From the NCBI GenBank assembly GCA_945897805.1, contig CAMDFX010000004.1, positions 62,001 to 126,000 of the forward strand: a DNA stretch of 64,000 nucleotides, read 5' to 3'. Below are positions 16,726 to 25,676 of this stretch, piece by piece; position 1 is the first letter of the stretch; each line of letters begins with the position of its first letter. A program made the position numbers and the translations under genes. The notes beneath the pieces were generated by a model. That model was not told where the DNA came from and made no database searches. It saw nothing but the letters and a program-made list of their open reading frames with translations. The stretch comes from Chryseobacterium gleum. GTDB lineage: Bacteria > Bacteroidota > Bacteroidia > Flavobacteriales_D > Crocinitomicaceae.

Positions 16726-17655
16726 TTGGAGCAAATCAAAGACTTTGAACAAAAAAACTGCTTTTATTGTAACTCTACAATTACCAAGAAAAATGGTAAA
16801 AAAGATGAAAAACAACTTTATAAATGTCTAGCCTGTGGGCGACAGTTTGTTGGAGGGAACCGCCTCAATTCTAATCAAATTTGGATTGATTATGTTGAAG
16901 GAAAACAAACTTATAAGCAACTTGCTGAAAAATATCATTGCTCAACAAAAACTATTCAACGCAAAATTGATAGTGTAATTGTAAGTCCGAAAACTGAATT
17001 TCCGAATGTTGTAAATGTGTTAATGGATACAACTTATTTTGGCCGCACATTTGGCGTAATGGTTTTTAAAGACAGTATTACTCGAAAAGTTTTATTCAAG
17101 CAATATGTTAAACAAGAAACCAATATATTGTATCTTAAAGGTCTTGAAGAAATATCGAGAAGAGGAATAAAAATACAAGCGATCATTTGTGATGGACGAA
17201 GGGGATTATTTCAATTACTTCCAGATATTCCTGTTCAAATGTGCAATTTTCATCAAGTTGCAATTATTCGAAGATACTTAACGAAAAACCCGAAAATGCA
17301 GGCTAGTAAAGAACTTTGGGAGCTTACTTTACTGTTAGTAAAGACAGATAAAGAAAGTTTTGAAGGTGTATTGGCAGAATGGTTTATTAAATGGGAAAGT
17401 TTTTTGAATGAAAGAAAAATAGACGAAAAAGGGAAAAATCGTTACGTTCACAGAAACTTAAGAAGCGCATATCGCAGCCTACGAACAAATCTCCCTTGGC
17501 TATTTACATGGTATGAACAGATCGATCTAAACATCCCTAAAACGACAAATTCCATAGATGGGCATTTCGCTGGATTAAAGAATAAACTTAGAAATCACAA
17601 CGGACTTTCACTTAAAAGAAAACAGAAATTTATTGATGAGTTTTTAAAGGTATAG
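16726..17655 (+). CDS. IS256-family transposase, variant Zn-binding type
   Basis: 309 residues, start TTG. The N-terminal zinc ribbon has two pairs of cysteines (CFYC near 12-15; CLACGRQF near 36-43), followed by an HTH (KQLAEKYHCSTKTIQRKI) and a DDE domain: LMDTTYFG (first D, near 102), AIICDGRRGLFQLL (second D, near 158), the VQMCNFHQVAIIRRYLT helix and TNSIDGHFAGLKNKL (with the region expected to carry the final acidic residue). The gene is intact and fills the element. The mechanism is copy-paste or cut-paste by the DDE recombinase. Confidence 0.9.
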   Translation: MEQIKDFEQKNCFYCNSTITKKNGKKDEKQLYKCLACGRQFVGGNRLNSNQIWIDYVEGKQTYKQLAEKYHCSTKTIQRKIDSVIVSPKTEFPNVVNVLMDTTYFGRTFGVMVFKDSITRKVLFKQYVKQETNILYLKGLEEISRRGIKIQAIICDGRRGLFQLLPDIPVQMCNFHQVAIIRRYLTKNPKMQASKELWELTLLLVKTDKESFEGVLAEWFIKWESFLNERKIDEKGKNRYVHRNLRSAYRSLRTNLPWLFTWYEQIDLNIPKTTNSIDGHFAGLKNKLRNHNGLSLKRKQKFIDEFLKV

Positions 17656-17669
17656 GAATTCGAAAATAA

Positions 17670-17696
17670 TAATGGGAAGACTAAATCTTCCCATTA
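17670..17696 (+). terminator. transposase terminator hairpin
   Basis: Perfect 11-bp stem TAATGGGAAGA / TCTTCCCATTA with loop CTAAA, 14 nt after the transposase stop, inside the element. Confidence 0.7.
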
Positions 17697-17824
17697 CTCA
17701 TTATTTTGTCATTCATCAAAGCATCCCTGGCGAGTTGCTCTCCAGCAGAGCTCGATTCCGTTTAACTTTGATAATTCAAAAATAAAGAAGTGAGATATTG
17801 CTTCAACAAAATATCAAAAATAAA

Positions 17825-17880
17825 CAGCCTACTTTTTGTCCACTTGAACAAAACGTCTAAAAATTAGCCTACTTTTTGTC
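17825..17880. repeat. two right-end copies of the IS terminal repeat
   Basis: CAGCCTACTTTTTGTCC at 17825-17841 and AGCCTACTTTTTGTC at 17866-17880, same orientation, 41 bp apart. The outer copy could be left from an older insertion. Confidence 0.75.
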
Positions 17881-17949
17881 TATTACTCCAACTTTTAGAA
17901 ACTATTTTTTTGTAAAAAAAAAAGTATTAAAATAATGGAAAAGAATATA

Positions 17950-18474
17950 TTATGATTTTTTCCATAGACCTAATTCTTTTTCACGAGCATGAACTTGTAA
18001 TTTGTAAAAATGGTCAGCGTATTTTGAATTTGGTTGCACTGTCATCATAGTGGCAAAACCTTGCTTGATAAGCTCCTCATTTAGAAACGTGCCGTCTTCT
18101 AAAAAGACGTAAGCCAGGGTGCGACCAAATGAATCTGTTGGATCGACATCCAATTCTAAACGAACTTTTTTACCTAACAAGAGATTTTTTGTAAATAAAC
18201 TTGCTTCGTCACCAAAATATTCTTTTGGTTTACCAAAACGTGCTTTATTTTCTGGTGTATCTACTCCAATTAATCTGATTTTTAATCCTTTTTTCGAACC
18301 GTCGTATATCCAAAACGTATCTCCATCAACAAATTTTTTAATTGAATAAAATTCTTTGGAGGTATTTTCTGTAATTGTTTTTTTTTCTTTACGGTATTCA
18401 CTATTGACATTTCTATCTCTAGAATTACAAGACAGTAAGAATAGAAGATAAAAACTAATTAAAAGTAATTTCAT
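17950..18474 (-). CDS. lipoprotein nuclease with staphylococcal nuclease (SNase) domain
   Basis: 174 residues from the ATG at 18474 (an alternative start is 18489). A lipoprotein signal with LLFLLSC puts it on the membrane. The SNase/TNase domain (about 42-174) keeps the catalytic arrangement: VDGDTF, IRLIGVDTPE (Arg and Glu) and DSFGRTLAYVFL (second Arg). It hydrolyses DNA or RNA with calcium. It is the last gene of the ten-gene operon and overlaps the preceding protease gene by about 20 nt, which ties it to that system. A periplasmic nuclease paired with an ion-driven motor would suit degradation of incoming DNA; that is inference. Confidence 0.88.
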   Translation of the reverse strand: MKLLLISFYLLFLLSCNSRDRNVNSEYRKEKKTITENTSKEFYSIKKFVDGDTFWIYDGSKKGLKIRLIGVDTPENKARFGKPKEYFGDEASLFTKNLLLGKKVRLELDVDPTDSFGRTLAYVFLEDGTFLNEELIKQGFATMMTVQPNSKYADHFYKLQVHAREKELGLWKKS

Positions 18475-18985
18475 TTTTATTGTAATCAATAGTTATTTTA
18501 CCAAATTTATTCATTGCCGATTGACCAAAAAGCAATGGTGCTACCTGATTGTGAACTATAGATGCTTCAATATTATAAATTGTTTTATTACCAATCTTAA
18601 CTTCTTTTAAATTAACAGTTGAACCTTCTGAAATATCACCATTAGCATCTGTGAACTGCTGTGTGCCTCTAAAATCTTCATCTTTTAATTTACCTTGTTT
18701 CAATAAAAACAATGCTTCCGTTTGCGACAATGAGATTATTGAGGCACCCGTATCGAAAATAAACTCCATCGAAACACCATTTATTTCAATTGGTACAAAA
18801 AATACTCCGTTTGAAAGTCGCATTTTTATAATTTCATTTGATTTCAATTTATTTTCAGGTTCATCTCTCACAGAAGATTCCTCATTGGATAAAACATCTC
18901 TATGCCTTGTTCTAGAGCAACCATTGCAGCTGTTTAAAAACAATGTAATTTGGAAGATTAAAATGTAAAAAAAAGTCTTTTTCAT
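18455..18985 (-). CDS. retropepsin-like aspartic protease lipoprotein
   Basis: 176 residues. Lipobox LFLNSC with Cys20, then a linker and a single clan AA domain (about 55-176): the active-site motif IFDTGASIISLS (Asp78) and a LLFGQSAMNKFG segment matching the family's second conserved loop. Enzymes with one domain dimerise to build the active site. It sits between the ZorB/MotB-like gene and the nuclease gene, 11 nt after the former. Possible roles are regulated cleavage of an envelope component of the system. Fold confident; target unknown. Confidence 0.82.
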   Translation of the reverse strand: MKKTFFYILIFQITLFLNSCNGCSRTRHRDVLSNEESSVRDEPENKLKSNEIIKMRLSNGVFFVPIEINGVSMEFIFDTGASIISLSQTEALFLLKQGKLKDEDFRGTQQFTDANGDISEGSTVNLKEVKIGNKTIYNIEASIVHNQVAPLLFGQSAMNKFGKITIDYNKNEITFN

Positions 18986-18996
18986 TGATTATTATT

Positions 18997-19680
18997 TTAT
19001 TCGTTTATGTCTCCAATTTTAGGAAAAATTTGTATCAAAAATCTTTGATTATCTGAATCAACAACTGTCCTACCAATACCCCCCTCACCATTACCTGCGA
19101 TTTGTAAATCAACAAGTTCACTATACTTAGGGTCCTCAAAATCTATTCCTCTTTTTTTCCAATAATCCCGCAAGCTTAATGCTCTTCTATAGCTTAATTG
19201 ATAGTTGTGATTTTCTTCACCTGTTTTTGAGGCATAGCCTGCAATAACAACCACATATGATATTTTTTTTAACTCCTTTTTTATGTTTCTGTCATTATAT
19301 AAATCATCAATAATAGTTTTAAGCTTTAAGCCAGCACTATCAATTTTATTATGCGTATATTCTGCATTATAAATTTGATTTTTATCATTTAAATTATCTT
19401 TATCTTCAATGAACTTTACATCAAATGCCAATTTAAATCTTTTATATTTTTGTTCATATTCAAAAAGCAAAGTGTCATTTTTTAAAGGTTTAATATTTTC
19501 ATCTACTAAATCGAAAACCTCTACTTTTTTCTTGTAGTTTGCTAAGTCTAATTCGGTTTGAACCTGCTTTTTATTCAGAACAATAATTATCAAAACAAAT
19601 AAAACTAGCATGATAAAGAATAAACTTGTCATCATGTCTGCATAGCTTGCCCAAAAGAAATCATTTTTTTTCTTCGACAT
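18997..19680 (-). CDS. ZorB/MotB-like motor subunit with OmpA domain
   Basis: 227 residues. N-terminal transmembrane segment (about 16-37) preceded by FFWASYADMMTS, where Asp15 takes the place of the ion-binding aspartate of MotB/ExbD/ZorB. A coiled linker follows, then an OmpA-like peptidoglycan-binding domain (about 125-225: VVVIAGYASKTGEENHNYQLSYRRA). With the ZorA-like protein this should form a rotary, ion-driven stator anchored to the wall. The start abuts the end of the ZorA-like gene (no gap). Confidence 0.85.
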   Translation of the reverse strand: MSKKKNDFFWASYADMMTSLFFIMLVLFVLIIIVLNKKQVQTELDLANYKKKVEVFDLVDENIKPLKNDTLLFEYEQKYKRFKLAFDVKFIEDKDNLNDKNQIYNAEYTHNKIDSAGLKLKTIIDDLYNDRNIKKELKKISYVVVIAGYASKTGEENHNYQLSYRRALSLRDYWKKRGIDFEDPKYSELVDLQIAGNGEGGIGRTVVDSDNQRFLIQIFPKIGDINE

Positions 19681-20997
19681 TTAAAATTTAATTAGAAATG
19701 ACAAATAGGCTATAAATGAAATAATACCCAAGGATAAAAAAGTTATTATTAAATATTTGAAATATTTTGGAATTTCATAAGGAGTAGGAGATGATCCGGA
19801 GATATTTTCAATTTTTCGTGTTCGTTCATTCAATACATTTACAAGTTTAGATATTTCATTTTTTAATTCATAAATTTGCTTAACATCTGTTCTTATTTCT
19901 TTAATATTAGCCTTTTCATCATCAAATAATTTAGTTGTTGTTTTTCTGATATCTTCAAACATTGTCTTAAAACCAACATTTAACTGAACATCCAAATCAC
20001 TAAATTCTTGGGTTCTTTTAGCAAAAGTAATTTTTAATTTTTCTAACATTTCATTAATGGAACTGTCAAATTTCCCAATTGCATCAGAAAAAGCCTGTTC
20101 ACGAGATTCTGAAACTTTAAAATGCTCTGCTAGAAATCTTGTTAACAATATCTGATTTGCTGCATTTTCTTTTAGGCTTAAGACAATTTCAGAGATATTG
20201 CCTACTAGCTGCAACTGCTCATTAACTGAATAGTTTAAATTTTTAATGTTTGCTAAAAAAGCATTCATGTTATTCATATATTCAGAGAACTTTTCAAATT
20301 CTGTAACTGAATGTCTTAATTCTTTCAATACTGTTACATTTGCTTTTGCAAGTGTTGCAACATCAACTTTTTTTAATTCATTAATTAATTCAACCTGACT
20401 TCCTAATGTTAGGTGAACGTCTTTCAAAATCGATTTAAAACCAGTCATGTTGCCTTTAAAATCATCATTGAATTTTAATAAATTATTTTGAAGAGTATAA
20501 AGACTTGAAGCAGTATTTGCAGAAAGTTTAGGTAATAATTGAGATTGGATAAAAGTATAGAATTTATTTTTTAATTCTTCGACTTTTTGTTTTGCTCCCT
20601 TGTAAAGATAGCCGGAAGTGTAAATTGTTAAACATAAGCCTATTGCACTCGCAATCATAGCGATTTTAACACTTGACAATAGTGAATTTATTCCATCAGT
20701 ATTTGAACCTATCACTGTAATTGCTGGAAGAAAAAATAATCCAAAAATTATACCTAGCATGGTACCAACTAATCCTAAATATAAGGGAATGGATAATTTG
20801 TTATTTATTTCTTCATCCTCAGAATCAATATGCCTATCAACTACATCTTTTATTAAATTGAAATCACTAACAGCACCCTTGTTTCTTATCAAATAGGTAT
20901 TGATAGAATTGACAATATTTTGTTTTATAGGATTTGAAGTCGTTTCATTTTCTATAATCGTAATTTCATAAAATATATCTTTTTTACTCACAGTCAA
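19681..20997 (-). CDS. ZorA/MotA/ExbB-like motor subunit with long coiled-coil tail
   Basis: 438 residues. Segments at about 70-92 and 108-130 with the MotA/TolQ/ExbB signature IPLYLGLVGTMLGIIFGL; then about 270 residues of predicted coiled coil running to residue 400, and an extra C-terminal membrane segment (about 415-436). ZorA of Zorya defence systems likewise has a long cytoplasmic tail that signals to effectors; the added C-terminal membrane helix here is unlike that and would make the tail loop back to the membrane. Directly upstream of the ZorB-like gene. ZorC, ZorD and ZorE are absent. Confidence 0.82.
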   Translation of the reverse strand: MTVSKKDIFYEITIIENETTSNPIKQNIVNSINTYLIRNKGAVSDFNLIKDVVDRHIDSEDEEINNKLSIPLYLGLVGTMLGIIFGLFFLPAITVIGSNTDGINSLLSSVKIAMIASAIGLCLTIYTSGYLYKGAKQKVEELKNKFYTFIQSQLLPKLSANTASSLYTLQNNLLKFNDDFKGNMTGFKSILKDVHLTLGSQVELINELKKVDVATLAKANVTVLKELRHSVTEFEKFSEYMNNMNAFLANIKNLNYSVNEQLQLVGNISEIVLSLKENAANQILLTRFLAEHFKVSESREQAFSDAIGKFDSSINEMLEKLKITFAKRTQEFSDLDVQLNVGFKTMFEDIRKTTTKLFDDEKANIKEIRTDVKQIYELKNEISKLVNVLNERTRKIENISGSSPTPYEIPKYFKYLIITFLSLGIISFIAYLSFLIKF

Positions 20998-21040
20998 ATT
21001 ATTATTTAATGTTCACATTTTCATTTAGATGTTCGATACT

Positions 21041-21379
21041 TCATTCACCTTCATCTAAACCTTGAGGATTTTCAAAATCATCAAATGAGATTGCACTTTG
21101 AAAAACGCTTGAGTCACGTTCTTGTTGAAAAGAATCAATTGCATCGAGTGATGTATGGTCGGGGTTTTTTGAATAATGGCTAATGTTATCTAAAATATGT
21201 TGTGAATCAATTGTTTCAATTTCCTTTGCAGAAATATATATTTTGTAAGTTTTAAAACTTTGGGGGTTTCTCATTATTGATTCATATGACTTTATTTTAT
21301 TTCTTGTTTCCCAAAATATTTTTACTTGCAAGCCTATTATTATTGAGACAGTTGCCCAAATTATAATTGTATGTAACAT
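21041..21379 (-). CDS. small membrane-anchored protein
   Basis: 112 residues with one N-terminal membrane segment (about 2-20) and a hydrophilic remainder ending in acidic DDFENPQGLDEGE. No known domain. It starts 1 nt after the preceding coiled-coil gene and lies 43 nt before the ZorA-like gene, so it belongs to the operon. It could be an adaptor between the motor and the cytosolic NTPases; this is a guess from position. Confidence 0.6.
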   Translation of the reverse strand: MLHTIIIWATVSIIIGLQVKIFWETRNKIKSYESIMRNPQSFKTYKIYISAKEIETIDSQHILDNISHYSKNPDHTSLDAIDSFQQERDSSVFQSAISFDDFENPQGLDEGE

Positions 21380-21380
21380 A

Positions 21381-22283
21381 TTAACTGAATTTAATTTTTG
21401 CTTTTAGGGTAACAACCCAAATGTCACTTCTAAGTTCAACTTCCCCTTTTGATTGATTTTCAATAATTGAGTTAAAGCTATCGCTGGTATTGATAAAATC
21501 ACAAACTAAACCTAAATGGGTGTTAGGATTATTAGAAATTAATTTTGACATCATTTTATCTCCACAATACTCAAAGTTTGCTTTTTTTTCTGAAATTAGT
21601 GTTAATTTGAACATTGAAATTGAAGGTTCAAAATTTTCAATTCTTAAATCATTATTAAAATGTCCATCATTTGTGGGTTGTCTAAAATAAAATGATTTAT
21701 TACTTTCGATCTTTAAAATTTCAATATCTTCAGTCTTTTGTTCCGCAGGAATAGTTTCTAAATCTAAGTTTGCATTACTCTCTGAAGTCATTCTTTTTTG
21801 ACAATCTTCTAGCTCTTTCTCTAATTCAGCTATTTTCCCTGTATGCTCTTGAGATCTATTTTGTTCAATTATTTGATTGGCTAAAATTTCACTTTTTTCA
21901 GTTTTTAGATTCGAGATTAAAGTTTCTAAATCTGTTTTTGCTTTATTCTCTGATGCCATTCTTCTTTTTAATCCTTCTAGTTCCTGCTCTAAGTGCTTTA
22001 TTTTACTTTTATATTCTTGAGATTTATCTTGGTGAATGGTGTTCTTATTAAAGCTATTTTTACTTTTTTCATTATTTTCTAATTTTCCAGGTGATTTTTT
22101 GACTATGAGTGTTGATTTCCTTCCGAATATAGTTAATAAAATAATCGTGATTGCTAGTAAACAAATGATAATAATATTTGCCAAACCGAAATAGTTAGAA
22201 GATACATCATTATTAGTGTCTTGAGCAAAACTTACCGATGAAGAAAAAAGTAGAAATGCTACAATACTAATTTTCATTTTCAT
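21381..22283 (-). CDS. membrane protein with coiled coil and C-terminal globular domain
   Basis: 300 residues from the ATG at 22283, chosen because it gives a clean signal sequence and only a 17-nt overlap with the ATPase gene. Signal peptide (ending SSVSFA-Q), a second membrane segment (about 33-55), then two repeated coiled-coil stretches (KIKHLEQELEGLKRRM and KIAELEKELEDCQKRM) and an unassigned beta-rich domain (about 190-300). The duplicated coiled coil suggests an elongated oligomeric linker. No family recognised. Confidence 0.65.
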   Translation of the reverse strand: MKMKISIVAFLLFSSSVSFAQDTNNDVSSNYFGLANIIIICLLAITIILLTIFGRKSTLIVKKSPGKLENNEKSKNSFNKNTIHQDKSQEYKSKIKHLEQELEGLKRRMASENKAKTDLETLISNLKTEKSEILANQIIEQNRSQEHTGKIAELEKELEDCQKRMTSESNANLDLETIPAEQKTEDIEILKIESNKSFYFRQPTNDGHFNNDLRIENFEPSISMFKLTLISEKKANFEYCGDKMMSKLISNNPNTHLGLVCDFINTSDSFNSIIENQSKGEVELRSDIWVVTLKAKIKFS

Positions 22284-25200
22284 GGTGACCAAAGTTATTA
22301 TGTAATTCGAATGCAAGACCACTTAAAACACCTGCTAAAGGATAAAAAGAAAGTGTTTCAGTTATTTTATCCGTTTTAAAAGAAGATCCTAATTCACTTT
22401 CTTTTTCTAACAAGCCTCTTCTTAAACTATTTTCAGAATTTTGTGAAATATATTCTTTGCTAAAATCGACAACATCATTATTTATTCCAAATAGTTCATT
22501 GAATGAAATTTTACTATTAAGATTATAAAAATCATTCATGAAACACTGAAATTCTTCATGTGTTTTTGAAATAAATGACTCATCTATTTCTGTGTAAGTA
22601 ATATTTGATTCTTTAGATAATACTTTGTCACCCGTGAAAATTGTTTTTATATCATCAGGATCCACAAGATGATCTGTGTCCATGTACAAACCACCTTTAC
22701 AAGTCAACTCTTTAGGATTCAGAGGCAAAGTGACTGTAACATTAGAATCATCATAAAACATTGAAAAAATATGATTGACAAACTTAGAAAAAGTTGTTGT
22801 TTTATCTGATGAATCTAATATTGTAATTAACTTAGATGCTGTGCCACTAAAGGTAATATCACTCGGAGATTTTAATTCTTTTGCTTTCATTGTTTTAGCA
22901 ATGTGATATACAATTGCGCCATAAAAAATTAAGAATATTATCTTGAAATCATTATCTCTTTTTAAATCATCTATGAAATTAAAATGTTTATTTTGAGAAG
23001 TTAATTTATGGTTTGTTTGCAAGCGAAATAGCGCATTGATTATATCAACGGAATTACCATTTTCTTTTATTTGAGTTAAGGCATCTTTCTCTTCGTTACA
23101 ATCATTAATCTGAAGTAATTCTATATATCTACTGTAATATTTATTAACAAATCCATTTATTACCAAATTTCTCCCATAATTATCACCAAATATAGTGTTT
23201 CCAGCAAACTTAAAAGAAGTCAAAAGGTTTGGCTTATTGTTTTCATAAATTACCACATCAGTTGTACCGCCGCCCAGATCAATAGCTACAGCAGGTTTTG
23301 TTAAAACAGTTTTGCCACCTTCATATGTGTACCAATAAAAAGGTGCAAGACTTTCACAAACTTTATGAATTTTTGCCTTGGATCCAATATAGTTAGAAAC
23401 ATTAGCTGACCATTTTTCCTCTAAGCTGTTTTGTTGATGAAGGGACATGCTTGAGGGAAAAAACCAAATAATTTTTGTTGAATCTAAACTTCCATTGTTA
23501 AGTAAAATTTTTGTTCGAATCAAGAGTAACAATTTTTCAAAATAATGATTTATTATTTTTTCATTTTTTAGAGTATTTGCCGACCATTTTAAGTTTGTGA
23601 TTGCTTTCAAATTTTTACTATACGCGTATTTTTCATAAGTCAGAGGTATACTTATATCTGCAAAACTAAAAGTAGGTTTACTAAAGTCTAAATTTTGACG
23701 ATGAAGCACTGCAGATCTTGTTGGAAAGGAAAATTCAAAATCTTTTCCAATAATTTCCGGAATAAAATCTTGATTCATAAATTCTAAAATATATTTTAGA
23801 ATTGGAATATTTGCTTTTGACAAAGAATTATCGTCATATCTGTGGGTTTTTGCAAATTGAATTTCACTTTTATCAATTTCAAATGGTTTTGGTGTTCCTT
23901 GATCAACCCTGTATTCTATATGAGTATTTGAAGTACCAAAATCAATTGCAAATGTAAATTGTGAAGTCCCAGAATTACTTTTAAATAGAGGAATGAAAAT
24001 CCCTTTACCAAAATCATTTGCAACTTGTAAATAATTGAAATTTTCTTTTAGAATATATGTATTTGATGAAACAGCATCTTCCGACTTAATCCTTTTTATA
24101 CTATTGTGGACATTTTCAATTTTTGAATTGTCATTCTTGAAAAACGTCAGTGCATATTTATTTTGTTCAAAGATAGAAACGTAATCTGCTTCATATAAAG
24201 CCACGCGATAATCAGGTTGCACATTTTCAGGGTATTTAACGAAAGGAAATAAACCAACAGTGAATAAGTTTTCTAATATGATACCAGTATTATTCGATTC
24301 GTTAAAAGTTGGAATTGAATTTAAATTAACTGGGTTGTTATATGTTCTTTTGAAAATTATGTATTTTTCATTTTTGATAGGTATTCTTATAATGCATTCA
24401 ATTGATCTATTTGAAAGTAATTTTAATTCAAAGAACTTAGATCCATCTCTGTGATTTTTTGATAAATCATCAACATTAAAATAATCAAAAAACATTGGCT
24501 TAATTGGCAATAAATACCCATTTTCTGGTTTATCAATGTTACCATCAAAGAAAAAGCTGCTGTTAACTGGTAATATTGTACGAATTAAAACTGGCTCTAA
24601 AAAGTCGGAAATCGTTACATAAGGATATTTATCATTGACAATTGGTAATCTGCGTTCTTTTATTTGATTTTTATCGTAATATGGAGCTTTGTAGTTTAAG
24701 TCCCAGAAACCAGTTGTATATGTAAGGGATTCATTAAAAATATCATTTGGTAAAACCAATGGTTTCAGTCCAGCATAATTATTTGCTGTCGGTGCTATGC
24801 AAAAATCACTTGTTTCTTCAATTAATTCTGTTGAATTTGCTTTCATTTTAATAGGAAAACCAATTATTTCAACGGCATTATGAGAATCATCAATATTTAA
24901 AACTTTTAAATTTTCATACCATGAATCAAGATTTGCATGACTTAATTGTTCTCGGAATTGCAAATCTAACTTGGAATATGTCAACTCTAAATATTCATTG
25001 ACAAAGGAAAATTTACTTGAGAAATTTGGAATTTGATTTTTAAGTGCATAAATAAATTTTATAAACTCTTTATCTCTTTTAAACAAAGGACAAAATTCAT
25101 TGTCGAAAAATTTATCATTTTCGGATTGAATATTTGTATAATCTAAGTTGTTAGCACTTGTAAAAAACAGAGAGGATGGGGATGTGCCCCCAATAATGTT

Positions 25201-25674
25201 TATTGGTTTTGGACCTTGCTTGTAGTTGATTAAGAAAATTCTATTTAAATCATTAAAATTATAAACATCGGCATCTTGCTCCAGGTAAAGTCTAATCGTT
25301 TCCCCTAAAACCTTATGTGATGGATTAGTCGAATTAACTAAATTTGATAAATCGGTTCTACTATCCCATGCAATGATTGAAATTTTCTCCGAATGTTTTT
25401 CATAATCAAAAAACAATTGACCAACATCAAATGCATCGGAAACCATTTTATGAAATATAGTTTTCCCTTCTAATTCTTTAGAGTTACAAATTGTTTTGAA
25501 CGCTGTTCTTACTAGGTCAATTCGTGCAAAAGGACTTGGAATTGAAGTGATTTGCTTTTTTGCTGTAGCACCCTCAGGATCCTTAATCGCATTAATATTG
25601 GTTTCATTCAAAGCCGAAGAATTCTGCCAATCTTTTAATGCTGTACCGTCATGAAATCTAAATACTTTTGCCAT
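22267..25674 (-). CDS. large Hsp70/actin-like ATPase
   Basis: 1135 residues. Residues 1-560 are unassigned. An actin/Hsp70-fold ATPase follows: phosphate-1 motif FAIDFGTSNTHIEYR (about 573-587), phosphate-2 motif AVAIDLGGGTTDVVIYE (about 792-808) and adenosine motif ITFSGTASKL (about 930-940). This is nearly twice a DnaK and has no DnaK substrate-binding domain. It starts 2 nt after the tubulin-like gene, so an actin-like and a tubulin-like NTPase are co-translated. Such ATPases build filaments or act as switches; the N-terminal half might bind partners. Confidence 0.82.
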   Translation of the reverse strand: MAKVFRFHDGTALKDWQNSSALNETNINAIKDPEGATAKKQITSIPSPFARIDLVRTAFKTICNSKELEGKTIFHKMVSDAFDVGQLFFDYEKHSEKISIIAWDSRTDLSNLVNSTNPSHKVLGETIRLYLEQDADVYNFNDLNRIFLINYKQGPKPINIIGGTSPSSLFFTSANNLDYTNIQSENDKFFDNEFCPLFKRDKEFIKFIYALKNQIPNFSSKFSFVNEYLELTYSKLDLQFREQLSHANLDSWYENLKVLNIDDSHNAVEIIGFPIKMKANSTELIEETSDFCIAPTANNYAGLKPLVLPNDIFNESLTYTTGFWDLNYKAPYYDKNQIKERRLPIVNDKYPYVTISDFLEPVLIRTILPVNSSFFFDGNIDKPENGYLLPIKPMFFDYFNVDDLSKNHRDGSKFFELKLLSNRSIECIIRIPIKNEKYIIFKRTYNNPVNLNSIPTFNESNNTGIILENLFTVGLFPFVKYPENVQPDYRVALYEADYVSIFEQNKYALTFFKNDNSKIENVHNSIKRIKSEDAVSSNTYILKENFNYLQVANDFGKGIFIPLFKSNSGTSQFTFAIDFGTSNTHIEYRVDQGTPKPFEIDKSEIQFAKTHRYDDNSLSKANIPILKYILEFMNQDFIPEIIGKDFEFSFPTRSAVLHRQNLDFSKPTFSFADISIPLTYEKYAYSKNLKAITNLKWSANTLKNEKIINHYFEKLLLLIRTKILLNNGSLDSTKIIWFFPSSMSLHQQNSLEEKWSANVSNYIGSKAKIHKVCESLAPFYWYTYEGGKTVLTKPAVAIDLGGGTTDVVIYENNKPNLLTSFKFAGNTIFGDNYGRNLVINGFVNKYYSRYIELLQINDCNEEKDALTQIKENGNSVDIINALFRLQTNHKLTSQNKHFNFIDDLKRDNDFKIIFLIFYGAIVYHIAKTMKAKELKSPSDITFSGTASKLITILDSSDKTTTFSKFVNHIFSMFYDDSNVTVTLPLNPKELTCKGGLYMDTDHLVDPDDIKTIFTGDKVLSKESNITYTEIDESFISKTHEEFQCFMNDFYNLNSKISFNELFGINNDVVDFSKEYISQNSENSLRRGLLEKESELGSSFKTDKITETLSFYPLAGVLSGLAFELHNNFGHHENEN

Positions 25675-25676
25675 GG

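Larger units (their letters stand above)
16678..17841 (+). mobile_element. IS256-like insertion element
   Basis: Perfect 17-bp terminal inverted repeats: GGACAAAAAGTAGGCTG (16678-16694) and its complement (17825-17841) enclose one transposase gene. The 8 bp beyond each end do not match, so no target duplication is visible. A second right-end-like sequence lies at 17866-17880. Confidence 0.85.

Noticed and set aside
16670-17849. Target-site duplication around the IS256-like element
   Set aside because: The 8 bp outside the two 17-bp ends (GGGTTAAT and ACTTGAAC) do not match.
18997-20997. Calling the motor pair a Zorya system
   Set aside because: ZorC, ZorD (helicase) and ZorE (HNH) are absent; only the stator logic is shared, so it is described as ZorAB-like.
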